A stretch of 7,513 bases of DNA from Thermodesulfovibrionales bacterium (GCA_919901705.1 CAKKPR010000089.1:1-7513); one strand, 5' to 3'; shown: positions 1 through 4,335, numbered from the stretch's first letter. Made by a program: numbers and translations. Notes: generated by a model not told the origin, from the letters alone.

Positions 1-17
1 TGTTTTAATTGTATCTC

Positions 18-92
18 AGGCTCGTAGCTCAGGGGGAGAGCGCTTCCTTGACACGGAAGAGGTCGGCGGTTCGATACCGCCCGGGCCTACCA
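18..92 (+). tRNA. tRNA-Val (anticodon GAC)
   Basis: A complete cloverleaf can be drawn by hand. The acceptor stem pairs 18-24 with 82-88 (seven pairs, one T-G wobble). The D stem pairs 27-30 with 38-41. The anticodon stem pairs 43-47 with 55-59 around the loop TTGACAC, with anticodon GAC at 50-52, which reads GUC valine codons. The T stem pairs 65-69 with 77-81 around TTCGATA. The discriminator is A89 and CCA (90-92) is encoded. The first base is A rather than the usual G. Only 17 bases precede it, so its promoter lies outside the window. The 3' half, from the anticodon loop on, is copied at 1153-1194, marking this gene as a probable integration target. Confidence 0.96.
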
Positions 93-166
93 TATTTTTT
101 AATTACATAGTCTTATAAACACTTTACCTATACAACCTCAAAAACCCCTCAACTGTCAGTCCTGCC
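51..166 (+). repeat. Direct repeat, copy 1: tRNA-Val 3' half, spacer and hicA tail
   Basis: This 116-base stretch matches 1153-1268 at 113 positions, with differences at 94, 137 and 159. It starts inside the anticodon loop of tRNA-Val, runs through the CCA end and spacer, and includes the last codons of hicA (which lies on the opposite strand). Repeats starting in a tRNA gene and flanking foreign DNA are typical of site-specific integration (attL/attR). The identity running some 74 bases past the tRNA end instead suggests two related elements inserted in tandem, or a partly deleted tandem duplication. The repeat unit offset is 1102 bases. Confidence 0.9.
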
Positions 167-354
167 TTTTTAATCTGGTCTCTTAACAGTCCCTGCTTTA
201 TTGTCTTGCCTTTATGCACAGGGATTGAGAGGACATACTCACTTCCTTCTTTTGTGAGCTTTACATGGCTTCCTCTTTGCCCTTCATTTCTCCATCCATC
301 CCTTTCAAAAGCCTTTACAACCCTATCAGGCTTAAGGTTATGAAGGCTGCTCAT
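124..354 (-). CDS. hicA: HicA-family toxin (predicted mRNA interferase)
   Basis: This 76-residue protein has the usual HicA length and layout, a small dsRBD-like fold. The Gly-Ser-His motif at residues 28-30, preceded by a conserved Trp (21), carries the predicted catalytic His30. The stretch IPVHKGKTIKQG (44-55), then a Lys/Arg-rich helix and AGLT (64-67), is the characteristic second half. HicA toxins cleave mRNA in the absence of HicB. The start codon overlaps the stop of the upstream merR-hicB gene by four bases (ATGA), indicating translational coupling with the antitoxin made first; the commonest hicAB order is toxin first. No terminator is seen between its stop and the convergent tRNA gene. 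The last 13 codons are duplicated at 1226-1268. Nothing in the sequence suggests the toxin is inactive. Confidence 0.92.
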   Translation of the reverse strand: MSSLHNLKPDRVVKAFERDGWRNEGQRGSHVKLTKEGSEYVLSIPVHKGKTIKQGLLRDQIKKAGLTVEGFLRLYR

Positions 355-1004
355 GCAACTTTTTTAACTCGGAATCGAGCCGTACCGACCTTTCTCTTTT
401 CCTCTACAACCTCAAGATGTCCTGCTATTGCATCCCTTATCATCTCAAGCGCTTCCTCTATTGTATCGCCCTGAGAGGCACATCCGGGCAATGAAGGGCA
501 CTCAACCCAGAATCCGCCGTCTTCTGTATCTGCATGAAGAACTACAGAATATTTTTTGCCTTTGACTGTAACAGTGTATTTCTTCTCTCTTTGCAAGGCT
601 ACAACCTCACCCTTAAGCCCTTCCACTATCTCGCCCAAAGCAATAGAGAAGACAAGCTGTCCGCTTTTCAGGGTGTCAATGATTTCCTTCTTGTCTTTTG
701 TAAGCACAAAGATTGTTTCACCGTCTGTCAAAAACCTCAATTCAGAAAGAGGCTTCTCTATCTCCGGCATGTTCTTTTTGAGATAGGTTATAGCCTTTCT
801 TATTTTTTGAAGGCTGATGCCTTTATCCATAAGGGTCTTTGCAACTCTCAATTGAATAAGGTCATTAAAAGAATAAAGCCTTACAGAGCCATAGCCTGTT
901 GCCTCGCTTACAGAAGGCTTTATAAAATGGGTGCTGTCCCAGTAATCAATCTGCCTGAAACTTAAACCTGTTATCTTTGATACGGCCTTGCTGTTAAAGT
1001 TCAT
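351..1004 (-). CDS. MerR-HTH / HicB fusion antitoxin
   Basis: This 217-residue protein appears to be a two-part antitoxin. Residues 1-75 look like a MerR-type winged helix: an N-terminal HTH (about 4-23), a wing containing GYGSVRLYS (37-45), and a helix with VAKTLMDKGISLQKIRKA (54-71). Residues 85-140 form a linker I cannot assign. Residues 143-200 are a HicB domain (YSVVLHADTEDGGFWVECPSLPGC, then a helix EEALEMIRDAIAGHLE), which neutralises HicA. Ordinary HicB proteins carry a short RHH or HTH at the C terminus. Here the C terminus (200-217) is only a basic tail, so DNA binding seems to have moved to the N terminus. The start is fixed by ATG at 1004 with an ideal GGAGGT and a consensus promoter. 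The gene overlaps hicA by four bases. Confidence 0.88.
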   Translation of the reverse strand: MNFNSKAVSKITGLSFRQIDYWDSTHFIKPSVSEATGYGSVRLYSFNDLIQLRVAKTLMDKGISLQKIRKAITYLKKNMPEIEKPLSELRFLTDGETIFVLTKDKKEIIDTLKSGQLVFSIALGEIVEGLKGEVVALQREKKYTVTVKGKKYSVVLHADTEDGGFWVECPSLPGCASQGDTIEEALEMIRDAIAGHLEVVEEKRKVGTARFRVKKVA

Positions 1005-1009
1005 CTTAA

Positions 1010-1073
1010 ACCTCCATTAAGGTTATAAATACATTGTTGTAATTATGATACTGAAAGGTTTGATTGATGTCAA
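1010..1073 (-). promoter_or_regulatory. sigma70 promoter and RBS of merR-hicB/hicA
   Basis: Read on the minus strand, TTGACA (1073-1068) is a perfect -35 box, followed by a 17-base spacer and TATCAT (1050-1045) as -10. A strong Shine-Dalgarno GGAGGT lies at 1015-1010, five bases before the ATG. An imperfect inverted repeat, TACA-TTGT-TGTA, lies just downstream of the -10 at 1030-1041 and is a possible operator for the MerR-HicB protein. The spacer is 17 bases, not the 19-20 bases of classical MerR-activated promoters, so simple autorepression is likelier than MerR-type twisting activation. Confidence 0.75.
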
Positions 1074-1152
1074 GGGAAATTTATTGGACTTACGCTAATT
1101 GATTCCTGATGTTAAATGAACTTTGAAGGCACGACCCTCATCACCTTTTTTC
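1074..1152. other. Gene-free spacer before the second repeat copy
   Basis: Between the merR-hicB promoter and the repeat at 1153 there is no ORF, tRNA 5' half or strong hairpin. If the second repeat copy is the start of an older insertion, this 79-base stretch is the right-hand end of the younger hicAB-bearing unit and should carry its attachment arm, though I see no recognisable integrase site. Confidence 0.4.
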
Positions 1153-1268
1153 ACACGGAAGAGGTCGGCGGTTCGATACCGCCCGGGCCTACCATTTTTT
1201 TTAATTACATAGTCTTATAAACACTTTACCTATACAACTTCAAAAACCCCTCAACTGTCAATCCTGCC
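1153..1268 (+). repeat. Direct repeat, copy 2: tRNA-Val 3' fragment plus hicA tail
   Basis: This is the second copy of bases 51-166 (113 of 116 identical). The tRNA 5' half is absent: sequence upstream of 1153 does not pair with it, so this is a tRNA fragment and not a gene. The right part (1226-1268) encodes, on the minus strand, the last 13 residues of a HicA with Arg changed to Lys at one site and an intact TAA. Position and content fit an attR-like scar or the left end of a second, older hicA-bearing insertion. It ends at the 13-base palindrome at 1263-1275. Confidence 0.88.
1226..1268 (-). pseudogene. hicA 3' remnant
   Basis: In minus-strand frame this encodes the end of a HicA (AGLTVEGFLKLYR then TAA), nearly identical to residues 64-76 of the intact hicA. 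The rest of that gene is missing; upstream sequence on the minus strand becomes the palindrome at 1263-1275 and then the end of the orphan antitoxin gene. It is part of the larger direct repeat and has no start codon or expression signals of its own. Confidence 0.8.
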
Positions 1269-1275
1269 GGGCAGG
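1263..1275. repeat. GC-rich palindrome at the repeat boundary
   Basis: CCTGCC-G-GGCAGG is a perfect 13-base palindrome, followed at once by ACAGACAGG. It sits exactly where the 116-base repeat stops matching, between the hicA remnant and the orphan antitoxin gene. A similar ACAGACAGGCAG string occurs at 4695-4706 upstream of thrS. It could be a fragment of a dispersed REP-like repeat, but two partial matches in this window do not establish a family. Confidence 0.4.
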
Positions 1276-1286
1276 ACAGACAGGTT

Positions 1287-1586
1287 TTAATGAGCAGAGG
1301 ACTCGACGTGGAACTTAAGCCCTAACGCCCGCACAACTTTCAGTATCGTAGCAAACTCGGGATTTCCGCCCGGTGACAGCGCCTTGTAAAGACTTTCACG
1401 CCCAAGCCCTGTTTCACGGGCGATCTGTGACATCCCTTTGGCGCGGGCAATATCTCCGATAGCGGCTGATATTACGACTGGATCGCTGTCCTCAATAGCA
1501 GCCTCCAGATAAGCAGCCATGTCCTCCTTGGTTTTGAGGTGTTCAGCCGCATCCCATGGAGTGGTTTTAACTTTAGTCTTTTTCAT
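1287..1586 (-). CDS. Orphan HigA/HI1420-type antitoxin (putative addiction module antidote)
   Basis: This 99-residue protein resembles the HI1420-type 'addiction module antidote' family. It has an N-terminal stretch with WDAAEHLKTKEDMAAYLEAAIE (11-32), DPVVISAAIGDIARAKGMSQIARETGLGRESLYKALSPGGNPEF (35-78 region) containing a Cro/C1-type HTH, and a short C-terminal beta strand (LKFHVES). Such antitoxins normally follow, or lie next to, a short RelE/HigB-like toxin. No toxin is found here: the upstream side holds only its promoter and a divergent gene, and the downstream side is the tRNA/hicA repeat scar. The partner was probably lost when the scar formed. The gene looks more GC-rich than its neighbours, suggesting separate acquisition. 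A clean ATG, AAGGAGGA Shine-Dalgarno, promoter and operator suggest it is still expressed, perhaps as a regulator. Confidence 0.85.
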   Translation of the reverse strand: MKKTKVKTTPWDAAEHLKTKEDMAAYLEAAIEDSDPVVISAAIGDIARAKGMSQIARETGLGRESLYKALSPGGNPEFATILKVVRALGLKFHVESSAH

Positions 1587-1592
1587 GTTCGG

Positions 1593-1643
1593 TCCTCCTT
1601 AAGTGTTCGTAATAATTGTATCCCAAGAGATACATAAAGGCAA
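1593..1643 (-). promoter_or_regulatory. Promoter, operator and RBS of the orphan antitoxin
   Basis: On the minus strand, TTGCCT (1643-1638), a 17-base spacer and TACAAT (1620-1615) form a good sigma70 promoter. A perfect inverted repeat, TGTATC-N6-GATACA (1617-1622 and 1629-1634), covers the spacer and the edge of the -10 box, exactly where a self-repressing HTH antitoxin would bind. The Shine-Dalgarno AAGGAGGA is at 1600-1593, six bases before the ATG. Confidence 0.75.
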
Positions 1644-1670
1644 GCCTCAAAAATTGGCGACCCATGCCTA

Positions 1671-1727
1671 TTGACAAAAACACTCAAATATCCGATACTT
1701 TGACAAATATTTAAGCAGGGGGGCGGT
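1671..1727 (+). promoter_or_regulatory. Promoter and RBS of the exported-protein gene
   Basis: TTGACA (1671-1676) is a perfect -35 box, followed by a 17-base spacer and GATACT (1694-1699) as a weaker -10. A purine-rich AGGGGGG (about 1717-1723) sits five bases before ATG 1728. The gene is divergent from the orphan antitoxin, and the two promoters are separated by under 30 bases, so the antitoxin could influence both. Confidence 0.65.
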
Positions 1728-2366
1728 ATGAGATATTACTTTTTAGCTTTTGTATTTCTTATATTTGGATTTTTTTTAGCAGCACCTACGCAGGCCGCTT
1801 TCCAGTTTAAAACCAAGGATGGTGTGACATTTACATGGCTCAATTTCTCATTTACAGAAGATGGTTATTGCACTTTAAAAAACGGTGGCAAATTTTGCAT
1901 GCCAGCAAGCAATATTGTTAGCATCAAGGAAGTTGAACCCGATGCGTCTGTTACCAGCACAGAAAAAGAGACTTCTTCCGCCGTTGGTGTCATGAACAAA
2001 AATTTTAGCCGCGATAGCGGGGATGTAAATTTAAGTGGGAGTGGACACAGAGGCCATGAAAAAACCGATGGATACTATAACCGCGAGGGGTCAACGACGT
2101 CTTACACGAAAGGAATTACTGATGCCGACGTTAGGAGGCTTGAATTAGAAGAATTGGCGAATAAGCAGACAGCTGAGGAACGACGTGAGCAACGACAAAG
2201 GGAAAAAGAACAGAAAGAATATATTGATAAGGAGATAGCGAAGACAAAAAAACACGAAGCGAAACAAGAGGCAACGATGGAAAAATTTAGAGAAGAGGCT
2301 GGGGTAGGAGGACGGACACCTACTAAGCCTAATGAGACAGTTATCATTGTAGTACCACCCAAATAA
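1728..2366 (+). CDS. Exported protein of unknown function with charged C-terminal helix
   Basis: I do not recognise this 212-residue protein. Residues 1-23 form a clear signal peptide: short basic start, hydrophobic core (about 5-19) and a TQA-A cleavage site near residue 23. The mature N terminus (25-70) is a small beta-rich segment with FKTKDGVTFTW and two cysteines, C48 and C57, in a CTLKNGG hairpin, probably disulfide-bonded in the periplasm. Residues 75-130 are Ser/Gly/Asn-rich and likely disordered. Residues 133-190 are very rich in Glu, Lys, Arg and Gln and should form a long charged helix or coiled coil. The C terminus ends in a hydrophobic VIIVVPP run. It is the only plus-strand gene in the island and has its own promoter. 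No enzymatic motif is visible. Confidence 0.85.
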   Translation: MRYYFLAFVFLIFGFFLAAPTQAAFQFKTKDGVTFTWLNFSFTEDGYCTLKNGGKFCMPASNIVSIKEVEPDASVTSTEKETSSAVGVMNKNFSRDSGDVNLSGSGHRGHEKTDGYYNREGSTTSYTKGITDADVRRLELEELANKQTAEERREQRQREKEQKEYIDKEIAKTKKHEAKQEATMEKFREEAGVGGRTPTKPNETVIIVVPPK

Positions 2367-2374
2367 TAATTAAT

Positions 2375-2398
2375 AGGGGTAACGTTGCTTAATCCCCT
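2375..2398. terminator. Weak bidirectional terminator
   Basis: AGGGG (2375-2379) pairs with CCCCT (2394-2398), with a TAA/TTA inner extension around CGTTGC. On the minus strand it is followed by a U-rich stretch (ATTAATTATTATTT), so it probably ends transcription of the toxin/HTH pair at 3046-2460. On the plus strand the T-run is only three bases, so termination of the exported-protein gene would be weak. It corresponds in position to the terminator parts of the tail repeats near 3124 and 3863. Confidence 0.5.
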
Positions 2399-2407
2399 TT
2401 AAAAATC

Positions 2408-2434
2408 CTACACCGCTATCTCACGCAGAATCTT
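2408..2434 (-). pseudogene. TumA-like gene tail remnant, copy C
   Basis: On the minus strand this encodes KILREIAV then TAG, matching the last eight residues of the intact antitoxin at 3169-3543 (KILLEIAV). At the DNA level the CGCTAT..CAGAATCTT block matches 19 of 21 bases. A TAA interrupts the frame just upstream, and no further homology is visible. It lies immediately downstream of the HTH antitoxin gene, the same relative place where copies A and B sit next to their modules. Confidence 0.6.
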
Positions 2435-2459
2435 TTATCTTTTTATTCATCGGCCTAAC

Positions 2460-2759
2460 CTATTGCCTCTGCTTCTTAAATGCCTTTAGCACATCAGGGT
2501 CAAACACTATATTCTTTCCAATCCGGCTGTGCTTCAGGATACCATCCTTTACCCATCTTCTAACTGTAATTTCTGCAACCTCAAAATATTCTGCTGCCTC
2601 TTTGATAGTGAAAGGAGACCGCCTTATATCACTGAACACTTCCGCATGGGTATAATGCTCTTTTTCAAAGCCAAGCCTTGCAATAATAGAAAAAAGTCGT
2701 TCCCTTTCTCTTATCGGCATATCAAGGATTTCTTCATAAACTTTTCTTGCTGTTAGCAT
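2460..2759 (-). CDS. Excisionase-like HTH antitoxin (partner of RelE/ParE-type toxin)
   Basis: This 99-residue protein has an N-terminal helical part (MLTARKVYEEILDMPIRERERLFSIIARLGFE, 1-32), probably for toxin binding or dimerisation. A C-terminal helix-turn-helix of the excisionase/HTH_17 type follows (FTIKEAAEYFEVAEITVRRWVKDG, 50-73, then LKHSRIGKNIVFDPDVLKAF, 75-94). It starts two bases after the stop of the upstream RelE/ParE-like toxin, so the two form one operon in toxin-first order, like higBA. The role is inferred: neutralise the toxin and repress the shared promoter at 3085-3057. The DNA-binding domain is of the excisionase kind, but nothing indicates recombination directionality, since no integrase is present. 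Confidence 0.82.
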   Translation of the reverse strand: MLTARKVYEEILDMPIRERERLFSIIARLGFEKEHYTHAEVFSDIRRSPFTIKEAAEYFEVAEITVRRWVKDGILKHSRIGKNIVFDPDVLKAFKKQRQ

Positions 2760-2761
2760 GG

Positions 2762-3046
2762 TTATTCCACCTCCCTGAGATATTGTTTAAGTTCACGATA
2801 GAAATTTTCATGCGTGCCTATCGTGTAAAATACTATGCTATTGCTTCCTGTTTTATAGGCTATTAAATATTCCTGTCTCTGAAACTTAAACTTATGCACT
2901 CTCAATCCTGTTAAGTCGCCTTTTTTAGCCTCTCCCATATCAGGAGTATTTCTAACGCCTTCAACTTCATCCTCAATCGCCAACTGAAATGCTCTGGATT
3001 GCTTTTTAACAAACTTCTTGAATGGCGGTTTGTATAAAATATCCAT
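2762..3046 (-). CDS. RelE/ParE-superfamily toxin
   Basis: This 94-residue protein has the length and layout of RelE/ParE-type toxins: basic N-terminal helices (FKKFVKKQSRAFQLAIEDEVEGVRN, 9-33), a GLRVHKFKF strand (47-55), YLIAYKTGSNSIVFYTIGTHENFY (60-83), and a final helix (RELKQYLREVE). The GTHENFY ending recalls YafQ/HigB-like ribosome-dependent endoribonucleases, with His51, His79 and Tyr83 as candidate functional residues. This assignment comes from family knowledge, not tested activity. It is the first gene of the operon and its own antitoxin follows two bases later. The ATG at 3046 has no convincing Shine-Dalgarno (only TAAG), so toxin translation may be deliberately weak relative to the antitoxin. 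Confidence 0.82.
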   Translation of the reverse strand: MDILYKPPFKKFVKKQSRAFQLAIEDEVEGVRNTPDMGEAKKGDLTGLRVHKFKFQRQEYLIAYKTGSNSIVFYTIGTHENFYRELKQYLREVE

Positions 3047-3056
3047 GATTAGCTTA

Positions 3057-3085
3057 ATGATAATTTATTTTATCATGCATGTCAA
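3057..3085 (-). promoter_or_regulatory. Promoter with overlapping operator for the toxin/HTH operon
   Basis: On the minus strand TTGACA (3085-3080), a 17-base spacer and TATCAT (3062-3057) give a near-consensus sigma70 promoter. A perfect inverted repeat, ATGATAA-N6-TTATCAT (3057-3063 and 3070-3076), covers the -10 box and spacer. Binding by the excisionase-like antitoxin there would directly block RNA polymerase, the normal TA autorepression arrangement. Confidence 0.8.
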
Positions 3086-3123
3086 TAAAAATTCTATCTT
3101 GTGTCAAGGCAAAGTAGAAAAAT

Positions 3124-3163
3124 AAACAAGGGATAACACCCTGCAAGATGCTATCCCTTGTTT
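3124..3163. terminator. Strong bidirectional terminator after tumEA
   Basis: A perfect 12-base stem, AAACAAGGGATA (3124-3135) with TATCCCTTGTTT (3152-3163), encloses a 16-base loop. T-runs flank it in both directions: TTTTT on the plus strand, and TTTATTTTT after the stem on the minus strand. It lies five bases beyond the stop codon of the TumA-like gene and would end that operon and insulate the next module. Part of it is duplicated, degenerate, near 3863-3885. Confidence 0.85.
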
Positions 3164-3206
3164 TTCAATTAAACCGCTATTTCAAGCAGAATCTTATCGT
3201 AATTCA
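3124..3206. repeat. Shared tail repeat, copy A (intact TumA end plus terminator)
   Basis: This is the intact reference copy of a repeat made of the last codons of the TumA-like gene plus its terminator (GGGATAACACC and GATGCTAT blocks). Degenerate copies are at 3863-3937 (copy B) and about 2375-2434 (copy C). In all three the segment lies directly downstream, on the minus strand, of a TA module's last gene. Confidence 0.7.
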
Positions 3207-3543
3207 CAACAGGCATTGTCTTTTCCCTGCCATTAGATTTACCCTTTTCAAGTTCAATCAGTCCCATCTCTGCAAGGTAATGCACATCATCCGATACATT
3301 TTTTGTATCCCTGTCGAGTATCTTTGCAAGCTCATATATTGACTGCGGATGATGCTTCTTTATTGCCTTCAAAATCCTTAACCGCTCATCAGTGATGAAC
3401 TTTCTCATAGCTTTTAATGACTCAAAAGATACAGCAGATTTCTTTACATCCTTGCCTTTGGCAATTTTCTTAACATCACGCATTACCTCAGCTATAAACT
3501 CTTTTTCGTTCTGAATTTCAATCTTAATGTTTTTTACCTTCAT
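3169..3543 (-). CDS. Winged-helix antitoxin, TumA / HVO_A0114-like
   Basis: This 124-residue protein has a C-terminal winged helix-turn-helix (about 50-118): TDERLRILKAIKKHHPQSIYELAKILDRD, then a recognition helix TKNVSDDVHYLAEMGLIELE and a wing. The layout matches HVO_A0114-like (MarR/ArsR-like) putative DNA-binding proteins found beside TumE-type toxins. The N-terminal half (1-45) is charged and probably binds the partner. It is second in the operon and overlaps the TumE-like gene by 20 bases. Its own Shine-Dalgarno AGGAGGG lies inside the toxin's end, seven bases before the ATG, so the antitoxin should be translated more strongly than the toxin. It is inferred to neutralise TumE and repress the operon. 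Tail codons are duplicated in copies B and C. Confidence 0.82.
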   Translation of the reverse strand: MKVKNIKIEIQNEKEFIAEVMRDVKKIAKGKDVKKSAVSFESLKAMRKFITDERLRILKAIKKHHPQSIYELAKILDRDTKNVSDDVHYLAEMGLIELEKGKSNGREKTMPVVNYDKILLEIAV

Positions 3544-3817
3544 GTTTAGCCCTCCTTACATCCTCAAAAAAGTCTCTTATAAGATTCTCAATGCCTTTGA
3601 ATGAGTATTTAACCTCTCTGTCTCTATAATGCCTATGGTCTCCTTTATACTCTCCGTTGTCATAACCGATAACCCTTTTGCCGTCTTTGATAAAAGCCAA
3701 TGAATATTTAAAGCCATGTGGTTTATCTTTGCTCTGCTCTACACGCCATATCTTTATCTCTATAATATCTCCATTCTCATAACCTCTTTTAAACATATAA
3801 AACGGTTCGGCTTTCAT
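3524..3817 (-). CDS. TumE-family (DUF6516-like) toxin
   Basis: This 97-residue protein resembles the TumE toxin family (formerly DUF6516). It has an N-terminal beta region, IIEIKIWRVEQS (18-29) and GFKYSLAFIKDGKRVIGYDN (35-54), then the family-typical Asp-Asn followed by KGDHRHYRD (58-66) rich in His, and a C-terminal helix (FKGIENLIRDFFEDVRRA, 73-90). Asp53, His61 and His63 are the likely functional residues. The biochemical activity of this family is not something I can infer from the sequence. It is the first gene of the operon, and the next gene overlaps it by 20 bases. The ATG at 3817 has no Shine-Dalgarno, and a -10 box lies only about 10 bases upstream, implying a leaderless or nearly leaderless mRNA. 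Met8 is an alternative start, also without a Shine-Dalgarno. Confidence 0.78.
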   Translation of the reverse strand: MKAEPFYMFKRGYENGDIIEIKIWRVEQSKDKPHGFKYSLAFIKDGKRVIGYDNGEYKGDHRHYRDREVKYSFKGIENLIRDFFEDVRRAKHEGKKH

Positions 3818-3826
3818 ATAGGTTAT

Positions 3827-3832
3827 ATTATA
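3827..3832 (-). promoter_or_regulatory. -10 box of the tumE operon
   Basis: TATAAT on the minus strand (3832-3827) is a perfect -10 box. No convincing -35 is found 16-18 bases upstream, where the degenerate tail repeat B begins close by; a TG-extended -10 is not clear either (the preceding bases are TGG). Transcription would start near 3820, only a few bases from ATG 3817. Confidence 0.55.
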
Positions 3833-3862
3833 CCATAGGCTTAAAAAAGGGAATTTAAAAAG

Positions 3863-3937
3863 GGGATAACACCTGAGATGCTATAACTTAAAAACTCCTA
3901 CACCACTATTTCAAGCAGAATCTTATCGTAGTAATTA
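3863..3937. repeat. Shared tail repeat, copy B (degenerate)
   Basis: This matches copy A (3130-3206) in three blocks: GGGATAACACC (3863-3873), GATGCTAT, and ACTATTTCAAGCAGAATCTTATCGTA. The terminator stem has decayed because its right arm is lost. It is a duplicated tail plus terminator, now stranded between the Phd/RelE module and the TumE promoter. Confidence 0.7.
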
Positions 3938-3942
3938 TCAGT
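3898..3942 (-). pseudogene. TumA-like gene tail remnant, copy B
   Basis: On the minus strand it encodes TDNYYDKILLEIVV then TAG, matching the C terminus of the intact TumA-like protein (VVNYDKILLEIAV). Nothing upstream continues the homology: it is cut off by the small structured element at 3954-4017. The remainder of this second antitoxin gene was therefore deleted or replaced by the Phd/RelE module. Confidence 0.7.
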
Positions 3943-3953
3943 GAATCTTCTTT

Positions 3954-4017
3954 TAATCAGGGGAAGCTATCAGGAGTAATAGCTTCTCGGCCTCTATAGC
4001 CGATCCCCGGTAATCAG
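3954..4017. other. Small three-way-junction element between 7-base direct repeats
   Basis: TAATCAG occurs at 3954-3960 and again at 4011-4017, flanking 50 bases that fold neatly: GGGG (3960-3963) with CCCC (4005-4008) closes a junction holding two arms, AAGCTAT/ATAGCTT (3964-3970 with 3979-3985, 8-base loop) and CGGC/GCCG (3988-3991 with 3999-4002). It starts right at the stop codon of the RelE gene. It may be a tiny MITE-like insertion with target duplication, or a structured 3' end protecting the relE mRNA. No U-tract follows, so it is not a standard terminator. Confidence 0.55.
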
Positions 4018-4335
4018 TTATGCCTTCAAAAACTTCTTAATCCTTTTCGCAACGAGCTTGTATATCTCCTCTTTATCACGCTTTCCTATGCCAAAAATTT
4101 CCACCACCTCAATATAATCCCTCAATATCCTATAGACAATGCGATACTTTTTCTTGTGGAAATAAAGCTTGTAAAAACCGGTTAGGTCTATTCCAAATTT
4201 ATTGCCCAGTGGTTTTCCCAGGAATGGATTTTCAGAAAGGGCGTCTATCTTTTGGCCTGCTTCTTTTTTTAATGACTTATCGAGGTTTTGAAGATCGCTT
4301 TCAGCATCAGGGATGAATTCAATCTTATAAGCCAT
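4018..4335 (-). CDS. RelE-family toxin (predicted ribosome-dependent mRNA interferase)
   Basis: This 105-residue protein shows the RelE/ParE signature: MAYKIEFIPDAESDLQNLDKSLKKEAGQKIDAL (strand, then two helices, 1-33), NPFLGKPLG (36-44), LTGFYKLYFHKKKYRIVYRI (51-70, the basic central strands with Arg65 and Arg69), and the C-terminal GIGKRDKEEIYKLVAKRI (82-99), equivalent to the usual 'IGHR..VY' end. RelE enzymes cut mRNA in the ribosomal A site; catalytic residues vary, but Lys/Arg and Tyr clusters of this kind are expected. It is second in the operon after the Phd/YefM-type antitoxin, whose end it overlaps by 11 bases. No clear deletion or frameshift is present. The Arg/Lys-rich C-terminal extension (KRIKKFLKA) is slightly longer than in many relatives. 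Confidence 0.88.
   Translation of the reverse strand: MAYKIEFIPDAESDLQNLDKSLKKEAGQKIDALSENPFLGKPLGNKFGIDLTGFYKLYFHKKKYRIVYRILRDYIEVVEIFGIGKRDKEEIYKLVAKRIKKFLKA

Noticed and set aside
534..965. Plus-strand ORF of 143 codons
   Set aside because: It lies entirely antisense to the well-supported merR-hicB gene, with no ribosome site or recognisable domain.
1005..1080. Classical MerR activator site
   Set aside because: The promoter spacer is 17 bases rather than 19-20 and lacks a long dyad between -35 and -10.
1153..1194. A second tRNA-Val gene
   Set aside because: Only the 3' half from the anticodon loop is present; the D arm and 5' acceptor strand are missing, so it is a repeat scar.
2460..2759. 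Phage or ICE excisionase (Xis)
   Set aside because: The HTH type matches, but the gene directly follows a RelE/ParE-like toxin and no integrase is present, so antitoxin is the better call.
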